A DNA stretch of 18,433 nt, taken from NCBI GenBank assembly GCA_910588845.1, contig CAJURU010000045.1, positions 1 through 18,433 on the forward strand. The letters run 5' to 3'. The stretch is from an uncultured Lachnospiraceae bacterium. Lineage in GTDB: Bacteria > Bacillota > Clostridia > Lachnospirales > Lachnospiraceae. The translations under genes and the position numbers were made by a program. Positions 6,260 through 14,010 of the stretch are shown piece by piece; position 1 is the first letter of the stretch, and every line of letters starts with the position of its first letter. Under the pieces are notes generated by a model. That model ran no database searches, was not told the origin of the DNA, and saw only the letters and a program-made list of their open reading frames with translations.

Positions 6260-7669
6260 ATGTTGACATATTCGTTTACAGATATAGGGTCAGATAGTTT
6301 ATACCATCATCTCTACCAATGTATCCGCAGCGATATCCTATCCGGGAAGCTTGCATCCGGGAAAAAGCTGCCTTCCAAGCGCAGTTTTGCGAAAAATCTT
6401 GGCGTTAGTAATATCACGGTGGAAAATGCTTACGCGCAGTTATTGGCCGAAGGATATATTTTTTCGATCCCCAAAAAAGGTTATTATGTCAGGGAGATTT
6501 CCGGCATGATACCATCTGCCGGCGTAAACATGGAAAACCTGCCCCGGCAGCAAATTTTGGAGAAACGTTGTGTCGCTGATTTTGTGAGTAACCGGATTCA
6601 TCCTGAACAATTTCCCTTTTCAATTTGGGCAAAGCTGCTCAGGGAGACACTCTTAAACTATCATGAGGAATTACTGGAAGCGCCGCCCTGGGGAGGCGTT
6701 CCCCAATTACGCCGTGCGATAAGCGGTCATTTAAAGGCGTATCGCAATATGGATGTCTCGGAAGAGCAAATTATTATCGGAGCGGGAACAGAATATTTGT
6801 ATGGACTGCTTATCCAGCTGTTTGGCAGGGATAAAATCTATGCAGTGGAAAATCCAGGTTACCATAAGATTGCCCAAATCTATGAAAGTAACGGTGTGGA
6901 ATGCCGCTTTATCCCGGTGGGAAAGACAGGTATGGACGTGGGGCAGCTTGAAAAGTCCGCGTGCCATGTGGCGCACATTTCGCCTTCCCATCATTTTCCA
7001 ACCGGAATTGTGACGCCGGTCGGCGCCAGATACGAGCTGCTTGGCTGGGCAACCAGGGAGGAGGGGCGTTACATTATTGAGGATGATTATGATTCGGAGT
7101 TTCGCCTTGTGGGAAAGCCGATTCCCACACTGCAAAGCATAGACAGGTCGGAACGGGTCGTTTACATGAACACGTTTACGAAAACGCTTGCCTCTACAAT
7201 CCGTATCAGTTATATGGTACTTCCGGGGCATCTGCTGGAAGAATTTCAAAAAAGACTCTCCTTTTATTCCTGTACGGTGTCTAATTTTGAGCAGTATACG
7301 CTGGCGAGCTTCATTGAGGACGGATATTTTGAAAAACATATCAACCGTATGCGCACCTATTATCGCCGCATCCGCGATGAACTGGTAACTGCCATCCGCA
7401 AAAGCCCGCTTGCCTCCTGCTGTGAGATTACCGAGGAAGACGCCGGGCTGCATTTCCTGCTTCGTATTGATACGGAATTGCCGGATGAAGAACTTTTGCA
7501 CAGAGCGGAATCATCGGGAATCCGCCTCTCTGCCCTGGCGCAGTATTATCGTAATCCAGCAGAAAACGCGCCCATGCACACATTTATTGTCAATTACTCC
7601 GGCCTTGCAGGCGAGGAGGTCGGGAATGTAGTAAAAATGTTGGTGAAAAGCGTATTAAAAATAAGTTAA
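6260..7669 (+). CDS. pdxR: MocR-family (GntR/aminotransferase) regulator, PdxR type
   Basis: The N-terminal GntR winged helix (residues about 8-75) includes LASGKKLPSKRSFAKNLGVS and TVENAYAQLLAEGYIFSIPKKGYYV. It is followed by a linker and a fold-type I aminotransferase domain (about 100-465). Lys308 in TFTKTLA is the PLP Schiff-base lysine, and YIIEDDYDSEF carries the conserved aspartate. The 469-residue length is typical. Its divergent position beside pdxST makes it the PLP-sensing regulator PdxR, normally an activator of PLP synthesis and repressor of itself. GGAGG lies twelve bases before the ATG, slightly far. The symbol is inferred from context and domain layout, not from biochemical proof; other MocR members control unrelated genes. 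Confidence 0.9.
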   Translation: MLTYSFTDIGSDSLYHHLYQCIRSDILSGKLASGKKLPSKRSFAKNLGVSNITVENAYAQLLAEGYIFSIPKKGYYVREISGMIPSAGVNMENLPRQQILEKRCVADFVSNRIHPEQFPFSIWAKLLRETLLNYHEELLEAPPWGGVPQLRRAISGHLKAYRNMDVSEEQIIIGAGTEYLYGLLIQLFGRDKIYAVENPGYHKIAQIYESNGVECRFIPVGKTGMDVGQLEKSACHVAHISPSHHFPTGIVTPVGARYELLGWATREEGRYIIEDDYDSEFRLVGKPIPTLQSIDRSERVVYMNTFTKTLASTIRISYMVLPGHLLEEFQKRLSFYSCTVSNFEQYTLASFIEDGYFEKHINRMRTYYRRIRDELVTAIRKSPLASCCEITEEDAGLHFLLRIDTELPDEELLHRAESSGIRLSALAQYYRNPAENAPMHTFIVNYSGLAGEEVGNVVKMLVKSVLKIS

Positions 7670-7672
7670 AAA

Positions 7673-7687
7673 TGATATAATATATCA
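7673..7687. promoter_or_regulatory. AT-rich palindrome containing a -10-like box
   Basis: TGATATA and TATATCA flank one base and contain TATAAT (7676-7681). A second TATAAT lies at 7697-7702. Either could serve the gene at 7771, though neither has a good -35. No T-run follows, so this is not a terminator of the preceding gene. Confidence 0.35.
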
Positions 7688-7770
7688 AAAAAGAAGTATA
7701 ATTGCCGGAATCTATTGATAGTTATTAGGAGATGGCAGTTCATATATATAAAATTAAGGGGGTGATTTTA

Positions 7771-8634
7771 ATGAGTAAAGTATGTTTTATTATCATGCCG
7801 TTTGGATGGGCTTCTCAAGCGCTTAAAAGAAAGTTTGATGGCGTCTATAAAGGCATTATTGTTCCGGCAGTGCAGGAAGCGGGGTACGAGGCGGTCCGCA
7901 AAGATATTGCGGAGACTCCCTGGAGTATTCCCAAGAGCATTGTTAAAAAACTGGCAGATTCCGATATGGTTATCGCTGATTTAACAGGTATGAATCCGAA
8001 TGTCTTTTATGAGTTAGGAATCCGTCATGTTTTATCCAAATGCGGCACAGTTTTAATTATCAATAAGGGAGAGACGATTCCATTTGACAATGCAAGCCAT
8101 CGTGTGATCCAATATACCAATGAATCAGCGGATCTTGATGAGATACATAGCCAGATAGTTTCAGCCATAGCGAATAGGGAGAGCAATATTGAAAATTCAG
8201 ATAATATCGTCCATGATACCTTCCCGCAGATTCCCACGAATGTTATAAGTTCGCTTATCCAGGATCCACAAAATAATAAAATAAAAGAACTGCAGCAAGA
8301 TATCTCTAAACTCACCCAGGAAAATAAGCAATTGAAAAGTACCTTGACTTCTCATGGTATCTTAAAAAAGGACGCCCATATACGGACGCAGCGTTCTGTA
8401 AAAGAGATTTTCAGCGAGGCAAGGTTCGCTTTAAAAAAGAGCGGACGTGAAGTTATTCTTCAGCTTCATCAGTTTAATTTGGATAACGAGGTGGACAAGT
8501 TTACGAACTGCCTGGAGGATGCAATAGAGGCAGGCTATCTTTCAGAAAACGATTACATACAAATCAAGGATTTATGTAAATCTGCGGGATATTTGCCGCT
8601 ATGCTTGACTTATACGATACAAGCCGTTTTATGA
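7771..8634 (+). CDS. DRHyd/TIR-like (nucleoside 2-deoxyribosyltransferase-fold) domain protein
   Basis: The start at 7771 follows GGGGTGAT, a strong ribosome binding site; the in-frame ATG at 7732 extends 13 unlikely residues. The 287-residue product opens with KVCFIIMPFG. Later come ADSDMVIADLTGMNPNVFYELGIRH (residues 62-86), with Asp70 and Glu81 in the positions of the active site of nucleoside 2-deoxyribosyltransferase-fold (DRHyd) and TIR-like enzymes. Such domains act on nucleotides or NAD and are frequent in stress, signalling and defence proteins. Residues about 168-195 (KIKELQQDISKLTQENKQLK) look like a coiled coil. A helical domain starts near residue 205 but ends abruptly; the next frame continues it. 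The domain call is by motif; no substrate can be assigned. Confidence 0.7.
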   Translation: MSKVCFIIMPFGWASQALKRKFDGVYKGIIVPAVQEAGYEAVRKDIAETPWSIPKSIVKKLADSDMVIADLTGMNPNVFYELGIRHVLSKCGTVLIINKGETIPFDNASHRVIQYTNESADLDEIHSQIVSAIANRESNIENSDNIVHDTFPQIPTNVISSLIQDPQNNKIKELQQDISKLTQENKQLKSTLTSHGILKKDAHIRTQRSVKEIFSEARFALKKSGREVILQLHQFNLDNEVDKFTNCLEDAIEAGYLSENDYIQIKDLCKSAGYLPLCLTYTIQAVL

Positions 8635-8942
8635 ACTTAGCCATTGAAATGTTGAACCATCATTATGTGCGTACAAGCGATGAAACTATTGTCAGGGTTA
8701 CAGGGCAAAACGACCTTTTTCTTTACGTTATGCCGGTGTTCTTTTATGCTCTGGAGATTAATAACTCGAATACTCAACGGACCCAGATTGCAGGGATGCT
8801 CATGCAGAGGAATCAGCGTACGTATGCAGAAATGGTTTTAAAAGGCGAAACAGAAATTGATAAAGAAAAGTTCCGGACATTTCCATTAGATTATATTTTA
8901 AAAACAGATATAGAATCCTTAAAAAGTAAAACAGAACAATGA
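8601..8942 (+). CDS. Helical protein overlapping the DRHyd/TIR-like gene (possible frameshifted C-terminal part)
   Basis: This frame runs MLDLYDTSRFMNLAIEMLNHHYV and on to a stop at 8942, 113 residues from the ATG at 8601. That ATG lacks a ribosome binding site. A second ATG at 8631 overlaps the previous stop as ATGA, a classic coupling arrangement giving 103 residues. Alternatively, a single -1 shift anywhere in 8580-8634 would join SAGYLPL to MLDLYDTSRF and produce one protein of about 390 residues with a continuous helical C-terminal domain. No classical slippery heptamer is evident. The product is mostly alpha-helical with no recognised domain. A terminator follows about 75 bases downstream. 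Confidence 0.55.
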   Translation: MLDLYDTSRFMNLAIEMLNHHYVRTSDETIVRVTGQNDLFLYVMPVFFYALEINNSNTQRTQIAGMLMQRNQRTYAEMVLKGETEIDKEKFRTFPLDYILKTDIESLKSKTEQ

Positions 8943-8958
8943 AATGGTTTTATAGTGT

Positions 8959-8988
8959 TAAAATATTGACTTTAATAATAATATTTTA
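8959..8988. repeat. AT-rich inverted repeat
   Basis: TAAAATATT and AATATTTTA are perfect 9-bp arms around 12 bases, just after the stop of the preceding gene. No T-run follows; the real terminator is at 9018-9058. Confidence 0.4.
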
Positions 8989-9017
8989 TCAAACATTAAA
9001 ATACGAGTAGCCAGACG

Positions 9018-9058
9018 ATGGTTCTGAATGGTTTGTAAAGCTGTTCAGAACCATTTTT
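9018..9058 (+). terminator. Rho-independent terminator
   Basis: ATGGTTCTGAA (9018-9028) and TTCAGAACCAT (9044-9054) form a perfect 11-bp stem with a 15-base loop, followed by a run of T. It ends the transcript of the DRHyd/TIR-like gene pair. The AT-rich stretch from here to 9203 holds nothing else I can support. Confidence 0.9.
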
Positions 9059-9229
9059 TAAGTGAAGACATAATAATAACGTTATCTTTATCTTCAAAAT
9101 GTGAATGATATATTCTTGCTTTTCGGTAAAAAGATAAAAATTTATAAAATGTAGTAAAAATGTTGGCAAAATGCATTTTTTTGTGGATAACTATTGGTAA
9201 TAATTGACATACCACTTTTTTGACATATC

Positions 9230-9238
9230 TGGTATAAT
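9230..9238 (+). promoter_or_regulatory. Extended -10 promoter of the surface protein gene
   Basis: TATAAT at 9233-9238 is preceded by TG at the extended -10 position (TGGTATAAT). TTGACA occurs twice upstream (9204-9209, 9220-9225), but neither copy is at normal spacing, so the extended -10 probably carries the promoter. Confidence 0.55.
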
Positions 9239-9280
9239 CCAATTGATAAAATTTATTACATAAAGGAGGCATTTTTTAAA

Positions 9281-11320
9281 ATGAGAAAAGACAATGTGTG
9301 GAAACAGGCAATGGCCCTGGTTCTGTCCGCTGCCTTGGTTTTTGGAAACAGCACGCCGGTTTCCGCAGCCACAGGGGATCCGGCAGCAAATGACGGAGCG
9401 GGCACAGTAGTAAGCCAGAACACGGTAACAAACCAAGACGCGTATCCGGAACTGGCATTAACCGCAGATGGTGAAATGGTATCGGGCGACGATGCTTATG
9501 CGGAGAATGGTATTCAATTTACCAACAATGGCGTAGAGATTGTAGACGCACCGATTATTACACCGGGAGAAGGCCAGGAGGCTGGAGACGACGGCGGTCA
9601 TGGAAAAGTATTTAAATTCTCCAACTCAACTGGTGACAGTTCAGAGACGGGCAAGACTTATCTCACATCTGTTGCGGGCTCTCTCAGCAAGTATGATTTC
9701 TCCAGAGGCGCTACTTTTTCCTTTGATTTTTATCCGGAAGTACAGAGTGACGACTGGAACTATCTGTTCGGTATAGGTACATTTTCAGATCCCAAATATG
9801 CTCTTGTTGGAACGATTGGTTTTTCCGCAGGCCTTGACAGTGAAGAGAAGAGACTGGCAGACGGCTCGTCATGGGAAGCGTTTACTCCTAGCATGGGCTG
9901 GATTACAGAAAATAAGGGAGATTATGAGTGGGATTATTTTAAGAAAGAAGAAAATGCCCACAAATGGTATAACCTGAAGTATGTTTATACGTCGGAAGGT
10001 ATGACGATCTCTGTCAACAATGTGCCAATTGTGACTTACCGTGAAACAAACGGCTATATGAAGAAGATTTTAGAGGAACTGAATAAAGGCGTACTCCGTC
10101 TTGGCAAAGGCGTTGTGATAGCTAATCAAGGTTATGTGGGCCTTATGGACAATATATCTATCCAGCCGATGCCGCCACATCAGCATTCCTATGAAGAGGG
10201 AGCCCAGCCGTCTATTATCACGGAGCCGACCTGTGTGTTGACGGGTTCTAGGAGAATGCCGGCATGTAAAGTATGCGGCGTAATTGAGACACAGGAAATT
10301 CCGGCGCTTGGCCATGACGTTGACAGTCTTATTCCTGCAAAGGATGCTACTTGTACAGAGCAAGGTAATATTGCACATTACAAATGTAAACGTTGCAGCG
10401 GCTTCCTGGTAAGCGGCGACGATGGCTTAAAGCAGGTTGGCTCAAGCGATATTAAAACAGCGGCAAAAGGCCATACTTATGTTGATACCATTACAAAAAA
10501 AGCAACAGCAACCGAAGACGGCGTAATCAAATCTGTATGTAGCGCCTGCCCGGAAGATACTACCGGACATACCAAGACAGGCGTGATTAACAAAGCAAGC
10601 AACATCACGCTGGAGAAGACCAGTTATACTTATACTGGTAAGGCAATTACGCCTAAGGTTACGGTTAAGGATAGTAAGGGTACCGTAATTACTACCGACA
10701 ATTATACCGTAACTTATAGCAATAACACCAAGGTTGGTACGGCTACAGCAAAGATTACCTTTAAGGGTGACAAGTATACAGGCGTTGTGAATAAAACATT
10801 CTCTATTAAAGTGGCAGCCAGCCTGAAATTAAGCAAGTCAAAGGTTACCCTATATACTGGAAAAGCAACTAAGACTGCAACAATTAAGGCAACAGTGACA
10901 GGCGCATCTAAGGCTGTATCATGGAAATCAAGCAACACTAAGGTTGCCAAGGTTGATAAAAAAGGTAAGATTACCGCTGTCAAGGCCGGTAAGGCAACTA
11001 TTACAGCAAAAGCAAACGGAATTAGCAAGAAAGTTACAGTAACCGTTAAGAATCCTACCATTGCTTTCAAGAATGGTAAGAAGGCGGTTAAGAAGAACAC
11101 TGTAACCGTTAAGAAAAAGAAGAGCGTGAAGATCACTGTGACAGTAAAACCGTCTAAGTCTGGTTACGCAATGAAGAAGCTGTCCAAGAAGGACAAAAAG
11201 ATTGCCACGGTAACATTTAAGAAAGGCAAACTTACCATTAAGGGTAAGAAGAAAGGTACTGTTAAAGTTAAGATTACAAGTGGAAAAGCAACCAAGACGC
11301 TTACAGTCAAAGTAAAATAG
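9281..11320 (+). CDS. Secreted multidomain cell-surface protein (LamG-like, Cys-rich repeats, Ig-like domains)
   Basis: AAAGGAGG precedes the ATG. A signal peptide covers residues 1-29 (basic MRKD, hydrophobic core, cleavage after PVSA). Residues about 75-298 look like a concanavalin/LamG-type beta-sandwich (FSFDFYPEVQSDDWNYLFGIG, then WYNLKYVYTSEGMTISVN). Residues about 300-430 carry repeats with paired cysteines (CKVCG at 329-333 with EIPALGH after it; CKRC; CSAC), common in clostridial surface proteins. A YDG/MBG-like Ig domain follows (about 440-515, TLEKTSYTYTGKAITPKVTV), then a Big_2-type Ig domain (about 516-590, VSWKSSNTKVAKVDKKGKITAVKAGKATITA). The last 90 residues are extremely lysine-rich. 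There is no LPXTG motif. A role in binding glycans or wall polymers is likely but inferred. Confidence 0.8.
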   Translation: MRKDNVWKQAMALVLSAALVFGNSTPVSAATGDPAANDGAGTVVSQNTVTNQDAYPELALTADGEMVSGDDAYAENGIQFTNNGVEIVDAPIITPGEGQEAGDDGGHGKVFKFSNSTGDSSETGKTYLTSVAGSLSKYDFSRGATFSFDFYPEVQSDDWNYLFGIGTFSDPKYALVGTIGFSAGLDSEEKRLADGSSWEAFTPSMGWITENKGDYEWDYFKKEENAHKWYNLKYVYTSEGMTISVNNVPIVTYRETNGYMKKILEELNKGVLRLGKGVVIANQGYVGLMDNISIQPMPPHQHSYEEGAQPSIITEPTCVLTGSRRMPACKVCGVIETQEIPALGHDVDSLIPAKDATCTEQGNIAHYKCKRCSGFLVSGDDGLKQVGSSDIKTAAKGHTYVDTITKKATATEDGVIKSVCSACPEDTTGHTKTGVINKASNITLEKTSYTYTGKAITPKVTVKDSKGTVITTDNYTVTYSNNTKVGTATAKITFKGDKYTGVVNKTFSIKVAASLKLSKSKVTLYTGKATKTATIKATVTGASKAVSWKSSNTKVAKVDKKGKITAVKAGKATITAKANGISKKVTVTVKNPTIAFKNGKKAVKKNTVTVKKKKSVKITVTVKPSKSGYAMKKLSKKDKKIATVTFKKGKLTIKGKKKGTVKVKITSGKATKTLTVKVK

Positions 11321-11336
11321 TATAAATAGCAACGAA

Positions 11337-11379
11337 GAACCTCCGGTAGTATTCACCATACTTCCGGGGGTTCATTTTT
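11337..11379 (+). terminator. Rho-independent terminator after the surface protein gene
   Basis: GAACCTCCGGTAGTAT pairs with ATACTTCCGGGGGTTC (16 positions, one mismatch and one G-T pair) around TCACC, followed by five T at 11375-11379. Confidence 0.9.
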
Positions 11380-11434
11380 GGGCAGTTGATTGGTATGTCT
11401 CGGGCACATATATAGGTTCAGTCCCAAGTTTTTG

Positions 11435-11463
11435 TTGACTTCATTTTGAGGCAAGGCTATAAT
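11435..11463 (+). promoter_or_regulatory. Promoter of the MATE exporter gene
   Basis: TTGACT (11435-11440) and TATAAT (11458-11463) are separated by exactly 17 bases, near consensus, placing transcription start about 35 bases before the start codon. Confidence 0.8.
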
Positions 11464-11505
11464 AGGACTGTTGCTTTAAAGGGCTTTGTGCGAAGGAGGG
11501 ATAAA

Positions 11506-12894
11506 ATGAACAGTAAAAATACAGAGAACATTGCGGAAAACAAGATGGGGATCATGCCAATCAATAAGCTGGTATGGAACATGTCATTTCCAATGATGGT
11601 TTCCATGCTTGTGCAGGCGCTTTACAATATCGTTGACAGTATTTTTGTAGCGAGAGTATCAGAGGATGCGCTGACGGCAGTGTCCCTTGCTTTTCCCTTG
11701 CAGACGCTTGTGATTGCAGTCGGGGCGGGTACCGGCGTCGGTATCAATGCAATCCTTTCTAAGTCGCTGGGAGAAAAGAATTTCAAGAAAGCAAATGCGA
11801 CAGCGCTCAATGGAGGATTTCTCTACATTATGAGTTATCTTCTGTTTTTGGTGTTGGGCTTTGTGGCGGTGAAGCCGTTTTATGTAAGCCAATTGAAAGG
11901 AAGTTCGCCGGAGATATTTGACATGGGCGTGCAGTATCTAAGCATCGTTATGATATTTTCTTTGGGAATATTTGGGCAGTTTTTCTTTGAAAGGCTCTTG
12001 ACTTCTACCGGAAAAACGGTTTTCAGTATGGTCTCACAGCTTGCAGGCGCTATCACAAACATTATCTTAGACCCGATTCTCATTTTTGGTTGGCTTGGTC
12101 TGCCTGAAATGGGTGTTGCCGGCGCGGCTGTGGCGACAGTCATCGGCCAGTGTGTAGCGGCAGTTGTTGCTTGTGTCTGCAATATGAAGTTTAACCATGA
12201 GATAGATTTATCTCTCAAAGGATTCCGTCTCAGTGGTTCCTTGATTGGAAGTATCTATATGGTGGGCGTTCCTTCCATTATAATGCAGTCCATTGGCTCC
12301 GTGATGACCTACTGCATGAATAAGATTTTGATTGATTTTTCGTCTACGGCCGCGGCTGTTTTTGGCGTATATTTCAAGCTTCAGAGCTTTTTCTTTATGC
12401 CGGTGTTTGGGTTGAATAATGGCATTACACCGATTATCGCATACAGTTACGGTGCGCAGCAGAGGAAGCGCATGATTAAGACGATTAAACTCAGCATGGG
12501 CATCGCCTTTGGGCTGCTGTTGTTTGGTTTTGCAGGGTTCGAGCTTGTTCCTCAGGTTTTATTAAAAATGTTTGACGCCTCAGATGAAATGCTGGAAATT
12601 GGCTGTCAGGCGTTGAGAGCGATCGGCTTCCATTTCCTGATTGCGTGGTTTTGTATCATAGCGGGTACTGTGTTCCAGGCATTGGGAAAGGCGGTTTACA
12701 GTATGGTTGTTTCTATTATGAGACAGTTAGTGGTCCTGGTGCCGGCGGCGTACATTCTTGCCCAACTGGGCGGCCTGGATGCAGTTTGGTGGTCGTTTCC
12801 GATAGCGGAGGGCATGTCTCTTTTGGTATCTGTAATCTGCCTGGTTAATATTTATAAGAAAATTATTAAACCTCTACCGGAGGGCAGAGAATAA
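11506..12894 (+). CDS. MATE family multidrug/Na+ (or H+) antiporter
   Basis: The start at 11506 has GAAGGAGGG upstream at good spacing; the earlier in-frame ATG at 11446 lies inside the promoter. The 462-residue product has a short polar N terminus and about twelve hydrophobic segments in two similar halves. MATE signatures are visible: MSFPMMVSMLVQALYNIVDSIFVAR at the first helix, VGAGTGVGINAILSKSLGEKN after helix 2, and in the second half GVPSIIMQSIGSVMTYCMNK and GLNNGITPIIAYSYGAQQ. This family exports cationic drugs or metabolites using an ion gradient. Sequence style is closest to the clostridial MepA/DinF-like group. It has its own promoter and is monocistronic. Substrate unknown. Confidence 0.93.
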   Translation: MNSKNTENIAENKMGIMPINKLVWNMSFPMMVSMLVQALYNIVDSIFVARVSEDALTAVSLAFPLQTLVIAVGAGTGVGINAILSKSLGEKNFKKANATALNGGFLYIMSYLLFLVLGFVAVKPFYVSQLKGSSPEIFDMGVQYLSIVMIFSLGIFGQFFFERLLTSTGKTVFSMVSQLAGAITNIILDPILIFGWLGLPEMGVAGAAVATVIGQCVAAVVACVCNMKFNHEIDLSLKGFRLSGSLIGSIYMVGVPSIIMQSIGSVMTYCMNKILIDFSSTAAAVFGVYFKLQSFFFMPVFGLNNGITPIIAYSYGAQQRKRMIKTIKLSMGIAFGLLLFGFAGFELVPQVLLKMFDASDEMLEIGCQALRAIGFHFLIAWFCIIAGTVFQALGKAVYSMVVSIMRQLVVLVPAAYILAQLGGLDAVWWSFPIAEGMSLLVSVICLVNIYKKIIKPLPEGRE

Positions 12895-12905
12895 ACAATT
12901 TTTTT

Positions 12906-13012
12906 GGGTTTCCCCATTTTGTATATGTATAGTACCAAGATGTCTATGCTGTCAAAGGCAGCAAGACCTTTTGGTACTGAAATATAGGTTATTGCAAAAA
13001 ATGGGGAAACTT
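12906..13012. repeat. Nested inverted-repeat element after the MATE gene
   Basis: Four levels of pairing sit inside 107 bases. The outer 13-bp arms are GTTTCCCCATTTT (12908-12920) and AAAATGGGGAAAC (12998-13010). The middle 10-bp arms are AGTACCAAGA (12931-12940) and TTTTGGTACT (12969-12978, one G-T). The inner stems are GTCT/AGAC and TGCTG/CAGCA around the loop TCAAAGG (12952-12958). No T-run follows on either strand, so it is not a canonical terminator. No open reading frame of note lies inside. It could be a structured 3' untranslated region, a small RNA or a tiny non-autonomous mobile element. Confidence 0.7.
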
Positions 13013-13026
13013 AAAGCAATTTTATA

Positions 13027-13055
13027 TTGACAACGAAAGTAAAATGTAGTATGGT
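13027..13055 (+). promoter_or_regulatory. Promoter of the lipoprotein gene
   Basis: TTGACA (13027-13032) is followed after 17 bases by TATGGT (13050-13055). The -35 box is consensus; the -10 is weak. Confidence 0.6.
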
Positions 13056-13133
13056 GAGATTTGTTTAAAGTATATCATTTATAAATGGTGGAGAGACAAA
13101 GAGGTCTTGAGCCAATAAGGGAGGAAAAGTAAA

Positions 13134-13712
13134 ATGAAAAGAAAAACATTAAAATTTCTTGCATGTGCGGCTATTATGGCAATGACATTATCTGTTACAG
13201 CGTGCGGCGGTTCTGACAAAGACGATAAGGCAGCAGGAACAGAGGCGCCGGCAGGAGACGAGACAGATGCGGCAGATGATACGGAAACAGATGCGGCAGA
13301 CGATGCAAACGCAGATGCAGCAGACGATGCAAACGCAGATGCAGCAGACGATACAGAAGCGGATGCAGCGGACGCTTCCGGCACTACATTAGAGGAATTA
13401 TTTAATGATCCGACTGCGAAAGCTACTTTTGACAGCATGACGCAGGCTATGACACAAGAGGGCATGTCTGCTTCTATCAGTGTAACTGGAAATGAGCTGA
13501 TTATGGAGGTGAAAATTGAGGACAGCGCCCTGATTACAGACGGTATAGGTGAAACATTAGGAACTGCTTTAGACGCTCAGGCTGAGACGCTCAAGACGCA
13601 GGTGAAGACGCTTGACGCTGCCGTAGGCCAGGAAGGCGCATGTACTTATACGGTTCGTTATCTTGATCCGGACGGAAATGTTTTGACCGAGAAGTCTTTC
13701 AAGGCAGAGTAA
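13134..13712 (+). CDS. Lipoprotein with Asp/Ala repeat linker and DUF4854-like domain
   Basis: GGGAGG precedes the ATG. The signal peptide is lipoprotein type, with hydrophobic residues 7-20 and lipobox VTAC giving Cys24 as the lipid anchor. Residues about 41-80 are five copies of an eight-residue acidic repeat (ETDAADDT, ETDAADDA, NADAADDA and variants), encoded by 24-bp DNA repeats; this is a flexible spacer and may vary in copy number. The C-terminal 110 residues (LEELFNDPTAKATFDSMTQ, then ITDGIGETLGTALDAQ, then CTYTVRYLDPDGNVLTEKSF) resemble DUF4854, a family of Lachnospiraceae lipoproteins of unknown function. It has its own promoter and terminator. Confidence 0.82.
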   Translation: MKRKTLKFLACAAIMAMTLSVTACGGSDKDDKAAGTEAPAGDETDAADDTETDAADDANADAADDANADAADDTEADAADASGTTLEELFNDPTAKATFDSMTQAMTQEGMSASISVTGNELIMEVKIEDSALITDGIGETLGTALDAQAETLKTQVKTLDAAVGQEGACTYTVRYLDPDGNVLTEKSFKAE

Positions 13713-13750
13713 TACCGTGTTTAATTTCCGCGGACAATAGAAACCCTAAT

Positions 13751-13815
13751 AAGAATATCCTATAGAATTCCGAGCCGTTTAGGCATGAGTTCCTATGGGA
13801 TATTCTTGTTTTTTT
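13751..13815 (+). terminator. Rho-independent terminator after the lipoprotein gene
   Basis: AAGAATATCC (13751-13760) pairs with GGATATTCTT (13798-13807). CTATAG/CTAT pairs extend the stem inward, and seven T follow (13809-13815). Confidence 0.88.
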
Positions 13816-13910
13816 CTTGTTATTTATTTTATAAGAACGAAAGGGCCTTGTGTTTTCGGAGTTGTATTTTACAGGTTGAATTTTACACTTGCGGATAACT
13901 TTAAAATATC

Positions 13911-13939
13911 ATAGACGTGATTTCGTATTCATGATATAA
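13911..13939 (+). promoter_or_regulatory. Possible promoter of the 63-residue protein gene
   Basis: TATAAT at 13934-13939 is consensus. The -35 at 17-base spacing (TAGACG, 13911-13916) is weak. The stretch 13816-13910 shows nothing else I can support. Confidence 0.4.
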
Positions 13940-14010
13940 TATTGGCAGATATGATATGGATTTAATTGTTTACATGCAGGCTGGAATTCATAATATTGGG
14001 AGGTGTTTAT

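Noticed and set aside
6731..7501. 256-residue minus-strand open frame
   Set aside because: It is entirely antisense to the confidently assigned pdxR-type gene and has no domain or start signal.
9204..9238. Consensus TTGACA/TATAAT promoter before the surface protein
   Set aside because: The two TTGACA copies are 23 and 7 bases from TATAAT, outside functional spacing; the extended -10 is the better explanation.
10714..11359. Two long minus-strand frames with hydrophobic composition
   Set aside because: They are antisense to the lysine-rich region of the surface protein; AAG/AAA codons read backwards give Leu/Phe and mimic membrane helices.
12895..13030. Target-site duplication around the nested inverted repeat (CAATTTT on both sides)
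   Set aside because: The two copies are not adjacent to the repeat ends at equal distance, so they do not support transposition.
13079..13465. Minus-strand Ala/Ser-rich open frame
   Set aside because: It is the shadow of the 24-bp repeats of the lipoprotein gene; the repetitiveness explains its length.
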